Positions 47,106 through 54,454 of a DNA stretch of 64,000 nucleotides are shown piece by piece. Origin of the DNA: Synechococcus sp. CBW1108 (GTDB taxonomy: Bacteria > Cyanobacteriota > Cyanobacteriia > PCC-6307 > Cyanobiaceae); contig NZ_CP060395.1 in the NCBI RefSeq assembly GCF_015840335.1, positions 1,426,001 through 1,490,000 of the forward strand, in the 5' to 3' direction. Every line of letters starts with the position of its first letter. Within the stretch, counting starts at the first letter, position 1. A program made the translations under genes and the position numbers. Under the pieces are notes generated by a model, which ran no database searches, was not told the origin of the DNA, and saw only the letters and a list, made by a program, of their open reading frames with translations.

Positions 47106-47336
47106 TTAGCCCGCCATTCCGCCATACTCCTCAAGCAATGAGATCACATCTCGGACTCGCCTGGAGTTGCGTTCGGAGGGGTCGAGCTGGTGCCGGAGCT
47201 GGACAAGATTGCACTGAGCTTGCTGCGGTAGGTCGATGGAAGAGCCTCCCAGGAGGTCGACATGGGTGTAATTGGTAAACAGCGTGATCAGGGCGAGGAG
47301 CAGGGAGGCAAAATCCCTAAATACAGGATAGTACAA
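47106..47336 (-). CDS. T-family protein, copy T3 (short, internal deletion)
   Basis: The 76-residue frame keeps the first helix (LLLALITLFTNYTHVDLLGG) and the family tail (QCNLVQLRHQLDPSERNSRR, then VRDVISLLEEYGGMAG). The second hydrophobic segment and the coil are missing, the join lying at DLPQQ-AQCN, where GCTTGCTG flanks could have recombined. The 5' end also differs: MYYPVFRDF replaces FDRQGWITVF. Confidence 0.5.
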   Translation of the reverse strand: MYYPVFRDFASLLLALITLFTNYTHVDLLGGSSIDLPQQAQCNLVQLRHQLDPSERNSRRVRDVISLLEEYGGMAG

Positions 47337-47491
47337 TTAAACTATCGTGGGCATCATTGGAATCACGGAGAAGCCCAGTCCGGCTCCAGTGAGGGCTTGC
47401 GGTGCTCGCTGGGGCTGGGAGTAGGCGGTGGGCCCGGCCGGATCTGGTTGCCACGACCGGGATATACTTTGGCTATTCGAGCTGAGCTGCG

Positions 47492-47728
47492 GTGAAAGTG
47501 AAGGTGCAGGCCTGGGGCAACAGCCTGGGGCTAAGGATCCCCAAGGCCTATGCCGCCGAGCTGGGTGTGGGCTCTGGCAGTGAAATGGAGCTGAAGGTGG
47601 AGGCCGGTGCCTTGCTCGCCAGGCCCGCAGAGGCGATCCACCTGGATGCCCTACTGGCTGAGATCACGGCTGAGAACCAACACAGCGAAACTGACTGGGG
47701 TGAGCCCACCGGTGCGGAGGTGTGGTGA
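47492..47728 (+). CDS. mazE: MazE-type antitoxin
   Basis: The 78-residue protein has the MazE/AbrB pattern MKVKVQAWGNSLGLRIPKAY, VGSGSEMELKVEAGALL and an acidic C-terminus (ITAENQHSETDWGEPTGAEV) for toxin binding. The start is GTG. It overlaps mazF by 7 bases. A TATACT box lies 24 bases upstream. Confidence 0.92.
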   Translation: MKVKVQAWGNSLGLRIPKAYAAELGVGSGSEMELKVEAGALLARPAEAIHLDALLAEITAENQHSETDWGEPTGAEVW

Positions 47729-48060
47729 GAGCACCGGCGCGCGGGGCTCTGATCTGGCTCAGCTTCACACCACAGAGTGGGCGTGAACAGGCTGGACGCC
47801 GCCCGGCTTTGGTGGTGTCGTCATCGACGTACAACAGCAAGGTTGGCCTTGCTTTGGTGTGTCCCATCACCAGCAGGGTGAAGGGATACCCATTTGAAGT
47901 GGCGCTGCCGGAAGGGGGGCCGGTGCAGGGGGTGGTGCTGGCGGATCAACTGCGCAGCCTGGACTGGCGCAGCCGAGAGGCTGAGCTGATTGCCAATGCT
48001 CCGATTGCGGTGGTGGAGCGGGTGCTGCAGCTGGTTGGAGCGCTGTTGAGCAGCCCGTAA
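47722..48060 (+). CDS. mazF: MazF-type mRNA interferase toxin
   Basis: The 112-residue PemK/MazF-family endoribonuclease has GALIWLSFTPQSGREQAGRR then PALVVSSSTYN, LALVCPITSRVKGYPFEV, and VVLADQLRSLDWRSREAELI. The conserved Arg (GRRPALVVS) and Thr/Ser (CPITSR) of the catalytic surface are present. It starts GTG inside the mazE end. Confidence 0.94.
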   Translation: MVRAPARGALIWLSFTPQSGREQAGRRPALVVSSSTYNSKVGLALVCPITSRVKGYPFEVALPEGGPVQGVVLADQLRSLDWRSREAELIANAPIAVVERVLQLVGALLSSP

Positions 48061-48089
48061 CAACCCGTAGCTGCACCAGGCACCGCACG

Positions 48090-48262
48090 ACCGGCAGCCC
48101 CACTCACCAGCACAGGCGTGGCTGCAGTAAGAGCCAGATCCAGGAAGACCTGATCATGGGGGTCTCGCACGCGGTGGGAGCTTGCAGGGATGGGACCCGT
48201 CCAGCTTTCACACCACGGCAGTAGATCTTCTAAGAGGCGCTCTCGATCCGCTGCTGGGGTGT
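48090..48262 (-). pseudogene. PIN toxin fragment, near-copy of the gene at 55128
   Basis: The minus strand reads AADRERLLEDLLPWCESWTG, then IPASSHRVRDPHDQVFLDLA and LTAATPVLVSGAA, matching residues about 77-125 of the PIN protein at 55128-55577 with few changes. Both ends are missing. The rest of the 399-base gap (48061-48459) has no gene I can support apart from the AbiE promoter. Confidence 0.8.
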
Positions 48263-48441
48263 GATTGCCCAACTGGTGCGGGAATGCCCTCTTGGCCATG
48301 GGGGTGTGGAGCGGGTGGCCCATGAGCTTGCTGCTGGCTGGCCCTTTCCAAGGGCTGGTTGCAACACCCAGCAGTTTGCGGTCGACTTTGCGGCCGCCAT
48401 GGAATCACTCAGGCCATGGCTACCCGTCTTTGGAAAGCATG

Positions 48442-48464
48442 ATCATCGGATATAATCCGATGAT
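48442..48464. promoter_or_regulatory. AbiE operator with embedded -10 box
   Basis: A perfect 10-base inverted repeat, ATCATCGGAT around the centre ATA, contains a consensus TATAAT (48451-48456) and runs into the start codons. TTTGGA at 48429-48434, 16 bases upstream, may be the -35. AbiEi antitoxins are known to repress their own promoter by binding inverted repeats, so this is the likely operator. Confidence 0.7.
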
Positions 48465-49134
48465 GCCACCTAGAATGCACAAACTAATCCATCCGCTGCA
48501 GGCCTTCAAGCCTGCACCGCTGGCGCGGGAAGCACTGGATGAAGCTCTCAGCGGTTATCGGCGCCCTAACGACAAGGTGAGCGAATGGCTGAGAGAGGGC
48601 GCCCTGCAACCGCTGCGTCGTGGGCTGTATCTGGTGGGGGCGCCGCTGCGCACCAGCCCCGCCTGCCTACCCTTGCTGGCCAATCACCTCTATGGCCCTT
48701 CCTACGTATCCCTCGACTTCGCCCTGGCCTGGCACGGTCTGATACCGGAAGGAGTGGCGGAGGTCACCTCGGTGACCCCGAGGCCAGGCCACCTACACAG
48801 CAATGCCCTGGGACGCTTCAGCTATCACCATCTGCCACTGCGCTACTACGCGGTGGGGCAAGAACTGGGCCAGTCAGCCGATGGGCTCAGCTTCCTCATG
48901 GCCAGCCCCGCTAAAGCGCTGGCAGACCGGCTGGTGCTCAGCCGCTCCTTACCGGCGTTGTCGCGCCGTGCCATGCAGCAGTGGCTGATGGAAGATCTGC
49001 GGCTGGATTCCGAACAGCTGGGCGAGCTCAACCTGTGCGAACTCCGCGCCTGCCTGGCCACCGGCTACAAGCAAAGACAACTGGGAACCTTGCTCAGCGT
49101 GGTCGAAAGTCTGCAACAGGAGCTGGCGCCATGA
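48460..49134 (+). CDS. AbiEi-type antitoxin (type IV toxin-antitoxin)
   Basis: The protein of about 224 residues has the AbiEi N-terminal winged helix (YRRPNDKVSEWLREGALQPL, RRGLYLVGAP) and the AbiEi domain with GPSYVSLDFALAWHGLIPEG, VTSVTPRPGHLHSNALGRFS, YHHLPLRYYAVGQ and MASPAKALADRLVL. The first possible start is the ATG at 48460; 48463 and 48475 are also in frame and may be used if the message begins near 48463. It overlaps the toxin gene by 4 bases. Confidence 0.9.
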   Translation: MMPPRMHKLIHPLQAFKPAPLAREALDEALSGYRRPNDKVSEWLREGALQPLRRGLYLVGAPLRTSPACLPLLANHLYGPSYVSLDFALAWHGLIPEGVAEVTSVTPRPGHLHSNALGRFSYHHLPLRYYAVGQELGQSADGLSFLMASPAKALADRLVLSRSLPALSRRAMQQWLMEDLRLDSEQLGELNLCELRACLATGYKQRQLGTLLSVVESLQQELAP

Positions 49135-49931
49135 ACCGGGTGGTTGAGCAGATGCTGCAGAGGATTCCTCTCGACAGTGATGCGGCGCGGAGCCAGGCCT
49201 TGCGGGAAGTGATGCAGGAGATTGCCCTGGCGGGGCTCTACCGCCGTGGTTTCTTTAGCAAGGCCGCGTTTTATGGCGGCACCTGTCTGCGCATCTTTCA
49301 TCAGCTGCCGCGATTTTCCGAGGATCTGGATTTCTCGCTCCTGCAGCCAGTTCCCCACTTCTCACTGCAACCCTATCTGCGAGGGCTGGAGGAGGAATTT
49401 GCCGCCCTCGGCATCGGTGTTGGGCTTTCAGCCTTTCTCAAGCCAACCTCCACCGTTGTTGAACTCGCAATAAGTGGCACAAAAATTCTGAAGATCAAAT
49501 TGGAGGTCGACACAGACCCGCCCCTGGGATTCAGCACCGAGGAGCAGCTCCTGCTGGAGCCCTTTTCCTGTTACGTGAAATGCTTCAGCCTGCCCGATCT
49601 ATTCGCCGGCAAGATGCATGCCGTGCTGTTCAGGCAATGGCAACAACGGGTCAAGGGCCGCGACTGGTTTGATCTGGAGTGGTATCTGCGCCAGGGCGTC
49701 CCCCTGCATCTCGATCATCTGGCTGAGCGGGCTCGCCAGAGTGACCATTGGCCAGCGGATCAGCCCTTCACGGAAGCGACGTTGCAGACGTTGCTTCATG
49801 AGCGCATCGAGCGACTGGATGTAGCCAATGCCCGCATCGACATAGAACGCTTCATCCCAGACCCCCAGCCGTTGGCAATCTGGTCGCCCGACTACTTCCA
49901 GCAACTCGCCCGACGGATCACAACGGTCTGA
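49131..49931 (+). CDS. AbiEii-type nucleotidyltransferase toxin
   Basis: The 266-residue protein has the DNA polymerase-beta-type site KAAFYGGTCLRIFHQLPRFS then EDLDFSLL (GG-T and D-x-D) and the later KIKLEVDTDPP and FAGKMHAVLFRQWQQRVKGR followed by DWFDLEWYLRQG, characteristic of AbiEii/MenT toxins. Related enzymes add nucleotides to tRNA acceptor ends. Pair order (antitoxin first, ATGA overlap) is typical. Confidence 0.93.
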   Translation: MNRVVEQMLQRIPLDSDAARSQALREVMQEIALAGLYRRGFFSKAAFYGGTCLRIFHQLPRFSEDLDFSLLQPVPHFSLQPYLRGLEEEFAALGIGVGLSAFLKPTSTVVELAISGTKILKIKLEVDTDPPLGFSTEEQLLLEPFSCYVKCFSLPDLFAGKMHAVLFRQWQQRVKGRDWFDLEWYLRQGVPLHLDHLAERARQSDHWPADQPFTEATLQTLLHERIERLDVANARIDIERFIPDPQPLAIWSPDYFQQLARRITTV

Positions 49932-50179
49932 ACATCAGGCCGATGGCCTTCTGCGCAGATAGGTCTGCGGCCAATAGGTCACCTGCTGCCCCACTCTGCC
50001 GCCCTTCGGTGATTCGCTGGTCTAGCCGGAAGGGAGTTTGGTTGAGCAAACGCAGGCCCGAGCGACTCAACGGACATGGGGTCAGCGTCAAAGGTTTTGG
50101 CTGCAGGGAGGCCCGCCATGGCTGCCTGATCACGCCGGTGGCCGCAACTAGGGAAATTTCTCCATGTCCAGGTGCCAGG
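49932..50179. other. Intergenic stretch with a short rfbB-like fragment
   Basis: No gene is supported. Bases 50108-50136 (CCATGGCTGCCTGATCACGC) closely match rfbB codons for HGRLITPV near 34407, and the block GCCCGCCATGGCTGC also recurs at the end of T modules, so the match may be a coincidence of the repeat. Confidence 0.4.
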
Positions 50180-50767
50180 TCAGAACTGCGCGCCCGGTTC
50201 CTGCCGATCGATGCGGTCCTGTTCGGCCAACAGGGCGAGGTAGGCGTTCAGTCTTGCTCGGTTGAGCTCGTCGGAGGGGTCGAGCTGCACTCGGGCGCTG
50301 AGTAGAGCTGCGCCGCGGAGGAGAGCAATTCCCTGCCCCTGGCGTTCAGCTGCCTCAGCTTGGAGTTTTCGCGCTTCAGCTGCTCGGTTTCGTTCTTGAT
50401 CTGCTCTGCTTCGTTCTTGATCTGCTCTGCTTCGATCCTCAGCTGCTGCGCACGCATCCTGGCGTCGAGCCCACGCATCCTCGCGTCGTGTGCACGCGTC
50501 CTGGATTCTTCGATCCTCCTCTCGACGCCGGGATCGCGACGCCAATTGAGCATCGACAGCCACAACCGCCAGCGAGGAAGCGATGAGCCATACGCCCCAT
50601 TGCCGGTTGAGTTTGTGTTTGGTTGAACCGAAGGCGATGTGGTCATAGGAGCTGTAGAGAGCGATGAGACCGATCACAAGGCCGCCGATGGCTTGCATCC
50701 AGGCCTGGCCATCGAAACCGAGAAACCTCCAACGTCTATATTCCGATTCTGGCGCAAGATCGGCCAC
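50180..50767 (-). CDS. T-family membrane/coiled-coil protein, divergent full-length copy T4
   Basis: The 195-residue protein has two hydrophobic segments (WMQAIGGLVIGLIALYSSYD and WGVWLIASSLAVVAVDAQLA), a long charged coil with tandem units (RSRADQERSRADQERNRAAE), and the tail RVQLDPSDELNRARLNAYLA then LLAEQDRIDRQ. It aligns with T5 and T8 at FDxQxW, the helix, DAQLAS/EAELAS and QLDPS..NR. It starts at GTG. It is the most complete member and shows that frame A of the family is the coding one. Function unknown. Confidence 0.65.
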   Translation of the reverse strand: MADLAPESEYRRWRFLGFDGQAWMQAIGGLVIGLIALYSSYDHIAFGSTKHKLNRQWGVWLIASSLAVVAVDAQLASRSRRREEDRRIQDACTRREDAWARRQDACAAAEDRSRADQERSRADQERNRAAEARKLQAEAAERQGQGIALLRGAALLSARVQLDPSDELNRARLNAYLALLAEQDRIDRQEPGAQF

Positions 50768-50858
50768 AGCAGCGAGCGGATGTAGCTGGGCTCATGTAGT
50801 ACATGCATTCGCCTAAGGCGGTATCGGCCGAGCATTTTTTTGCCCGCCATGGCTGCGT

Positions 50859-51236
50859 TCACGCCAATCCATCGTATTCCTCCAGCAGTGAGATCACATC
50901 TCGAACTCGTTGCGCGTTGCGCTCGGAGGGGTCGAGCTGGTGTCGGAGCTGGACAAGATTGCACTGAGCTTGCCGTTGATCTCGTCGAGCCGCTTTATCT
51001 CTTGCTCGATCGCGAAGCGCTCCACGTCGACGTCGATCGTTGGATGCCAATTCAGCTTCTGCAATAGCCGCCGCCACGGCGGCAACGATGCAAGGAATTC
51101 CTGCTTGCTGCGGTAGGTCGACGGAAGCGGCTCCCAGGAGGTCGACATGGGTGTAATTGGTAAAGAGCGTGATCAGGGCGAGGAGCAGGGCGGCAAAAAC
51201 CGTGATCCAGCCTTGACGGTCAAATCCAAGCAACAC
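50859..51236 (-). CDS. T-family membrane/coiled-coil protein, copy T5 (intact frame)
   Basis: The 125-residue protein starts at GTG with FDRQGWITVFAALLLALITL, followed by a second hydrophobic stretch (GIPCIVAAVAAAIAEAELAS), a basic coil (NDRRRRGALRDRARDKAARR) and the tail NLVQLRHQLDPSERNAQRVR then DVISLLEEYDGLA. It is probably a two-helix inner-membrane protein with a cytoplasmic coil. It lies 91 bases left of nothing but repeat DNA and next to T4. Confidence 0.6.
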   Translation of the reverse strand: MLLGFDRQGWITVFAALLLALITLFTNYTHVDLLGAASVDLPQQAGIPCIVAAVAAAIAEAELASNDRRRRGALRDRARDKAARRDQRQAQCNLVQLRHQLDPSERNAQRVRDVISLLEEYDGLA

Positions 51237-51616
51237 CGTAGCCAGCCCAAACCCTTAACACAGGATAGTACAGGTAAACTAGCAGGGCATCCGTGGATTC
51301 ACGGGTAGCCCGCCGCACGACCCAAGCCCTAAACCCCGCAACCCGCCCGCTTACGGGCAACAACCTGGGGCACCAGCCACTCGCTGGTGGTCCCGGTAGC
51401 CCACCAAAGCGTGAGGCGCAGGGCATCCCGAAGAAGATTGCGGCGTTCACCGGGGCTGGGGGTGGCGGGGCGAAGCCGCCATCGGCTCAGGGGTGATGGT
51501 GGGATGCACCAAAAACATCAAGCTGGTTTCACCAAGCAAGCGGGCAACGGGTAGCCGCTCGGCTGGAGCCAGGCCCTTCAGGCCCTTGGCAATGGTTAGA
51601 AACGCTGCTTAGCAGC
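51237..51616. other. Intergenic stretch: T5 upstream spacer and unassigned sequence
   Basis: The first 60 bases are the conserved T spacer (with AGGATAGTACAGGTAAACTA). The remaining 320 bases have open frames but nothing recognisable and no strong promoter or hairpin. Confidence 0.4.
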
Positions 51617-51841
51617 TCAGTTCTCTAGAAACGTCTCCACACTGATACCTGATTGGCGCAGGATGGCGCGAAGGGTTCCCTCGGGCATGTCACCAGGGTG
51701 GTTCGGAATCGTGGTGTAGCGATTGCCTGAACGTTGGTACCAGATCTCGTGGGAACCAGCTGCTTGGCGGTCAAACGCAAAGCCGAAGAGCTTCAAACGC
51801 TTGGTGACATCGCGGTAGCGATAACCAGACAGACGACCCAC
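51617..51841 (-). CDS. hicA: HicA-type mRNA interferase toxin
   Basis: The 74-residue protein is a HicA double-stranded-RNA-binding-like nuclease: SGYRYRDVTKRLKLFGFAFD, RQAAGSHEIWYQRSGNRYTT with the catalytic His (GSHEIW), and PNHPGDMPEGTLRAILRQSG. Its start overlaps the hicB stop by one base. Confidence 0.93.
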   Translation of the reverse strand: MGRLSGYRYRDVTKRLKLFGFAFDRQAAGSHEIWYQRSGNRYTTIPNHPGDMPEGTLRAILRQSGISVETFLEN

Positions 51842-52074
51842 TACGCGCTGAGGACAACGGGAAGCTCAAAGGACTGCGCGAGGGGAGCAGAAGATTCAAG
51901 TTCACCCCGATCAAGCCGCGCTTCGTGAAGCTTTTTGGCTACATCACGGGCAATCTCGAGGGTCTCCGTCACGGTGCGCCCCTGGGCGACCAGACCAGGA
52001 ATGCTTCCACAGGTGGCCAGGTAGCCACCCTCAGGCAGCCGCTCCAAATGAAAGTTGACGAGCCATTCAGCCAC
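51841..52074 (-). CDS. hicB: HicB-type antitoxin
   Basis: The 77-residue protein has the HicB partial RNase H-like fold: FHLERLPEGGYLATCGSIPG, LVAQGRTVTETLEIARDVAK and a short C-terminus. It lacks an extra DNA-binding domain, as in small HicB proteins. Here the antitoxin gene precedes the toxin gene. Confidence 0.92.
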   Translation of the reverse strand: MAEWLVNFHLERLPEGGYLATCGSIPGLVAQGRTVTETLEIARDVAKKLHEARLDRGELESSAPLAQSFELPVVLSA

Positions 52075-52127
52075 GATGGAGGTCTCGCAGGGTCATTTCA
52101 ATTTAGGAAGACAATTGTTCCAGGTAA

Positions 52128-52200
52128 CTGGCGGCGAGGAGCAGGGCGGCAAAAACCGTGATCCAGCCTTGACGGTCAAATCCCAAAGCCAACGTAGCCA
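52128..52200 (-). pseudogene. T-family N-terminal remnant, copy T6
   Basis: The minus strand keeps LGFDRQGWITVFAALLLAAS and then loses similarity. The break lies beside hicBA, which seems to have replaced the rest of the T gene. Upstream (52205-52330) is the conserved T spacer. Confidence 0.75.
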
Positions 52201-52332
52201 GCCCAAAACCTGAACAGGATAGTACAAGCAAACCAGCGGGACATCCGTGGAATCACGGGCCAGGCGGCCGGCCGGATCCAAGGCCTCAATCTGCGGCCAG
52301 GGCTGCTGCGGCGCGATTGAGCGCTCGCTGAT

Positions 52333-52370
52333 TGAACCCGAAGGGTTCGAAGGGGAATGACCTTGCGTCA
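52333..52370. repeat. Double-palindrome repeat E5
   Basis: The first palindrome is intact and the second is degenerate (TGACCTTGCGTCA), as in E2 and E7. It lies 10 bases downstream of the stop codon of the intact protease gene. Confidence 0.85.
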
Positions 52371-52380
52371 GGCGACCGGC

Positions 52381-52761
52381 CTACTTGGCCAGGCTCACCG
52401 GGATGTTGGGGCTTTCCGGGTTCACGGTGATCGACTGCAGCTGGGGCCGCAGCACCAGATCCATGTCTTCCATGGGGATGGCTCCCAGCAGCACCTCGTT
52501 GCCGAGCACCATGGCGCCGGTGAAGCAGCGGCGGTTGGCGAAGCTCACCTCAATGGGGCCCATGTAGGGCACCGTGCGGCGGCGTCCATCGGCCAGGATC
52601 ACCTCCCGCTGCTCCAGCTCCCGAAGCTGCAGCTGGATGGCGATGTGCTCAGGGATGCAGAGGTGCACGGCCCCGGAATCGGCCAGGGCACTCACCTCCA
52701 TTCCCTGCAGCTCGGGTCGGGTGGGGTTGGAGAGCTGAACTGTGCCGTGAATCAAGCCCAT
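52381..52761 (-). CDS. Clan AA (retropepsin-like) aspartic protease, intact copy A1
   Basis: The 126-residue protein starts MGLIHGTVQLSNPTRPELQG and has the active-site motif SALADSGAVHLCIPEHIAIQ (Asp-Ser-Gly in place of Asp-Thr-Gly), the flap-like VILADGRRRTVPYMGPIEVS, and AMVLGNEVLLGAIPMEDMDL, the retropepsin psi-loop. Proteins of this type act as homodimers. It is the only copy here with the full domain and the catalytic Asp. Its natural substrate is unknown; the neighbouring T proteins are a candidate (inference). Confidence 0.82.
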   Translation of the reverse strand: MGLIHGTVQLSNPTRPELQGMEVSALADSGAVHLCIPEHIAIQLQLRELEQREVILADGRRRTVPYMGPIEVSFANRRCFTGAMVLGNEVLLGAIPMEDMDLVLRPQLQSITVNPESPNIPVSLAK

Positions 52762-52918
52762 CTGGTCAGGGTAAAGGGGGTTTTCCCCGTAGTAATGCCA
52801 CCGCCTGGTGGGGATCAACCGTGTCCTGGTAACCGGCGGTTGCTGCGCGAACTATCAGGGCATCCTTGGAATCACGGCCTTCCCGGACGTGGCCATGGCT
52901 CTCGATGCCCTAGCTGAT
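52762..52918. other. Spacer upstream of A1 with short rfbB-like block
   Basis: The stretch holds the A1 upstream region and two recurring blocks: GGGATCAACCGTGTCCTGGT (similar to codons for GINRVLVTGG of rfbB; also at 57173) and CTTCCCGGACGTGGCCATGG. No gene is supported. Confidence 0.4.
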
Positions 52919-52956
52919 TGAACCCGAAGGGTTCGAAGGGGAATGACCCAGGGTCA
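52919..52956. repeat. Double-palindrome repeat E6
   Basis: First palindrome intact; the second is TGACCCAGGGTCA, still perfect because the single central base is changed. Confidence 0.85.
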
Positions 52957-52980
52957 AGCTCGTTGCTTGGGGGTGTCAGG

Positions 52981-53005
52981 AAATCTGTACAGGCTGTACA
53001 GATTT
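52981..53005. repeat. TGTACA palindrome Y6
   Basis: A perfect inverted repeat, AAATCTGTACA around GGC, lies 24 bases after E6. The order E-linker-Y is the same as in E1-Y3 and E8-Y9. Confidence 0.85.
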
Positions 53006-53011
53006 TGGACG

Positions 53012-53180
53012 CTTTCAGCTCAGTCCCAGCCGGCGGGGGCGATCAGCCAGGCTCACCGGGATGTTGGGGCCGCAGCAGGAGACCCATGTAGGACACGCAC
53101 TTCCATTCCTGCAGCTCGGGGCGGGTGGGGTTGGAGAACTGGACGGTGCCATGAATCAAGCCCAACTGGTCAGGGTAGAA
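53012..53180 (-). pseudogene. Clan AA aspartic protease remnant
   Basis: The minus strand keeps the N-terminus (MGLIHGTVQFSNPTRPELQ) and the end (IPVSLADRPRRLGLS) with the middle, including the active site, deleted. It borders the VapC gene at 53196. Confidence 0.7.
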
Positions 53181-53195
53181 GGGTTGTCAGGGGCG

Positions 53196-53624
53196 TCATG
53201 GCGAAGAGAACCAGTTGAGCAGCTGCAGCCCATCAAACGCCGCAAAATCGCTGATGTTGCGTGTCACAAGCACCAGGCCCTGGGTTGCAGCAATCGCGGC
53301 GATCTGACCATCAGCAAAGGCAGGCCGCAATCCACGTGCCTCAAGGCGAGCGCGCTGTTCGCCATGCCAGAGCGCCGCAGCATTGTCGTAAGGCAGCACA
53401 GGCAGGCCGCTTGAGAGCAGGTTCTGCAGATAACTGCGGAACCGGTCTTTTCTGCGGCCGTCGGCCAAGCGCTGGATCCCATAGCTCAGCTCATGAATCA
53501 CCAGGCTGGCTGTCTGCAGGCTGTGACCACCCTGCTCAAGCTCTGCCATCACCACGGCATCCGGCCGCTCCCGCATCGGTTCCGACAACACGTTGGTGTC
53601 GAGCAGAACGTTCACGCCAGCCAC
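53196..53624 (-). CDS. VapC/FitB-type PIN-domain toxin
   Basis: The 142-residue PIN protein has VNVLLDTNVLSEPMRERPDA (Asp), SLVIHELSYGIQRLADGRRK (Glu), LRPAFADGQIAAIAATQGLV (Asp) and LVTRNISDFAAFDGLQLLNW (Asp), the FitB-like pattern. All four acidic positions are present. Its start overlaps the antitoxin end by 13 bases. Confidence 0.94.
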   Translation of the reverse strand: MAGVNVLLDTNVLSEPMRERPDAVVMAELEQGGHSLQTASLVIHELSYGIQRLADGRRKDRFRSYLQNLLSSGLPVLPYDNAAALWHGEQRARLEARGLRPAFADGQIAAIAATQGLVLVTRNISDFAAFDGLQLLNWFSSP

Positions 53625-53929
53625 ACCTCGCGGCTGACCGAACGGTCACGCCAGCTGTTGACAGACTCCTCGCCAGCCATACCAGAAGCCAAGGGCCAGT
53701 CGTCTGGATGGCTGGGCTGACCGGCCGAACGCCATTGCGCGATGGCCCCCCACAGCTTTGAGCGCTGCTGCTGGCCCTGGAGAGCTGCATAGGCCTGCTC
53801 GGAGAGCAACACCGCCACAGGTTTGCCGTGGCGGGAGATGTGCACCACCTCACCACCCTCGGCTGCGTGCACAAGGCCCGCCAGCTGAGCCTTGGCCTCA
53901 GACAGGGATACCGGCTGTGTCACGGCCAC
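53612..53929 (-). CDS. Phd/YefM-family antitoxin
   Basis: The 105-residue protein has PVSLSEAKAQLAGLVHAAEG then GEVVHISRHGKPVAVLLSEQ, the Phd/YefM N-terminal fold, and a helical C-terminus. It precedes the PIN gene. An AT-rich palindrome lies 12 bases upstream. Confidence 0.91.
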   Translation of the reverse strand: MAVTQPVSLSEAKAQLAGLVHAAEGGEVVHISRHGKPVAVLLSEQAYAALQGQQQRSKLWGAIAQWRSAGQPSHPDDWPLASGMAGEESVNSWRDRSVSREVWLA

Positions 53930-53940
53930 GACGAACGCTT

Positions 53941-53960
53941 CTGACCATAATATTAGTCAG
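53941..53960. promoter_or_regulatory. Palindromic operator upstream of the Phd-PIN pair
   Basis: The sequence CTGACCATAATATTAGTCAG has outer arms CTGAC/GTCAG and an inner TAATATTA. It overlaps the probable -10 of the antitoxin promoter and so is the likely autoregulatory site. It lacks the TGTACA core seen at 30423. Confidence 0.6.
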
Positions 53961-54031
53961 GCTGCCCGGTGTCAAACCCACCTGATCAGGGTAAAAGGGT
54001 TTTGGCATCAGGGATGCCCGCCATGGCTGCG

Positions 54032-54454
54032 TTCACGCCATTCCTCCGTACTCCTCCAGCAGCGAGATCACATCTCGGACTCGCCTGGCGTTGCGTTCGG
54101 AGGGTTCGAGCTGGTGTCGGAGCTGAACAAGATTGCATCGAGCTTGCTGCTGAGCTCGTCGAGCCGCTCGTCCTCTTTCTCGAGTCGTTATCAGCTCCGC
54201 CGGCCTTCGGCTACAGCCGCTGCTCGATCGCGTATCGCTGCACTTTCAGCTCGACGGTTGGATGCCAATTCAGCTTCTGCAACAGCCGCCGCCACGGCGG
54301 CAACGATGCAAGGAATTCCTGCTTGCTGCGGTAGGTCGACGGAAGTGGCTCCCAGGAGGTCGACATGGGTGTAATTGGTAAACAGCGTGATCAGGGCGAG
54401 GAGCAGGGCGGCGAAAATCGTGATCCAGCCTTGACGGTCAAATCCCAAAACCAC
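54032..54454 (-). pseudogene. T-family protein, copy T7 (broken)
   Basis: From GTG 54454 the frame is intact for 87 codons (FDRQGWITIFAALLLALITL, GIPCIVAAVAAAVAEAELAS, NRRAESAAIRDRAAAVAEGR) and then stops in the coil. The second frame that is open in other copies is also stopped here. The family tail is still present up to 54032 but out of frame. Confidence 0.7.

Noticed and set aside
48265-48459. Upstream extension of the AbiEi gene
   Set aside because: The extra 65 codons have no similarity to AbiEi, and the promoter and operator lie within them.
50248-50646. Second coil-like frame of 132 codons inside T4
   Set aside because: It overlaps T4 in another frame and lacks the membrane segments and conserved tail. 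It probably reflects the repetitive, biased codons of the coil.
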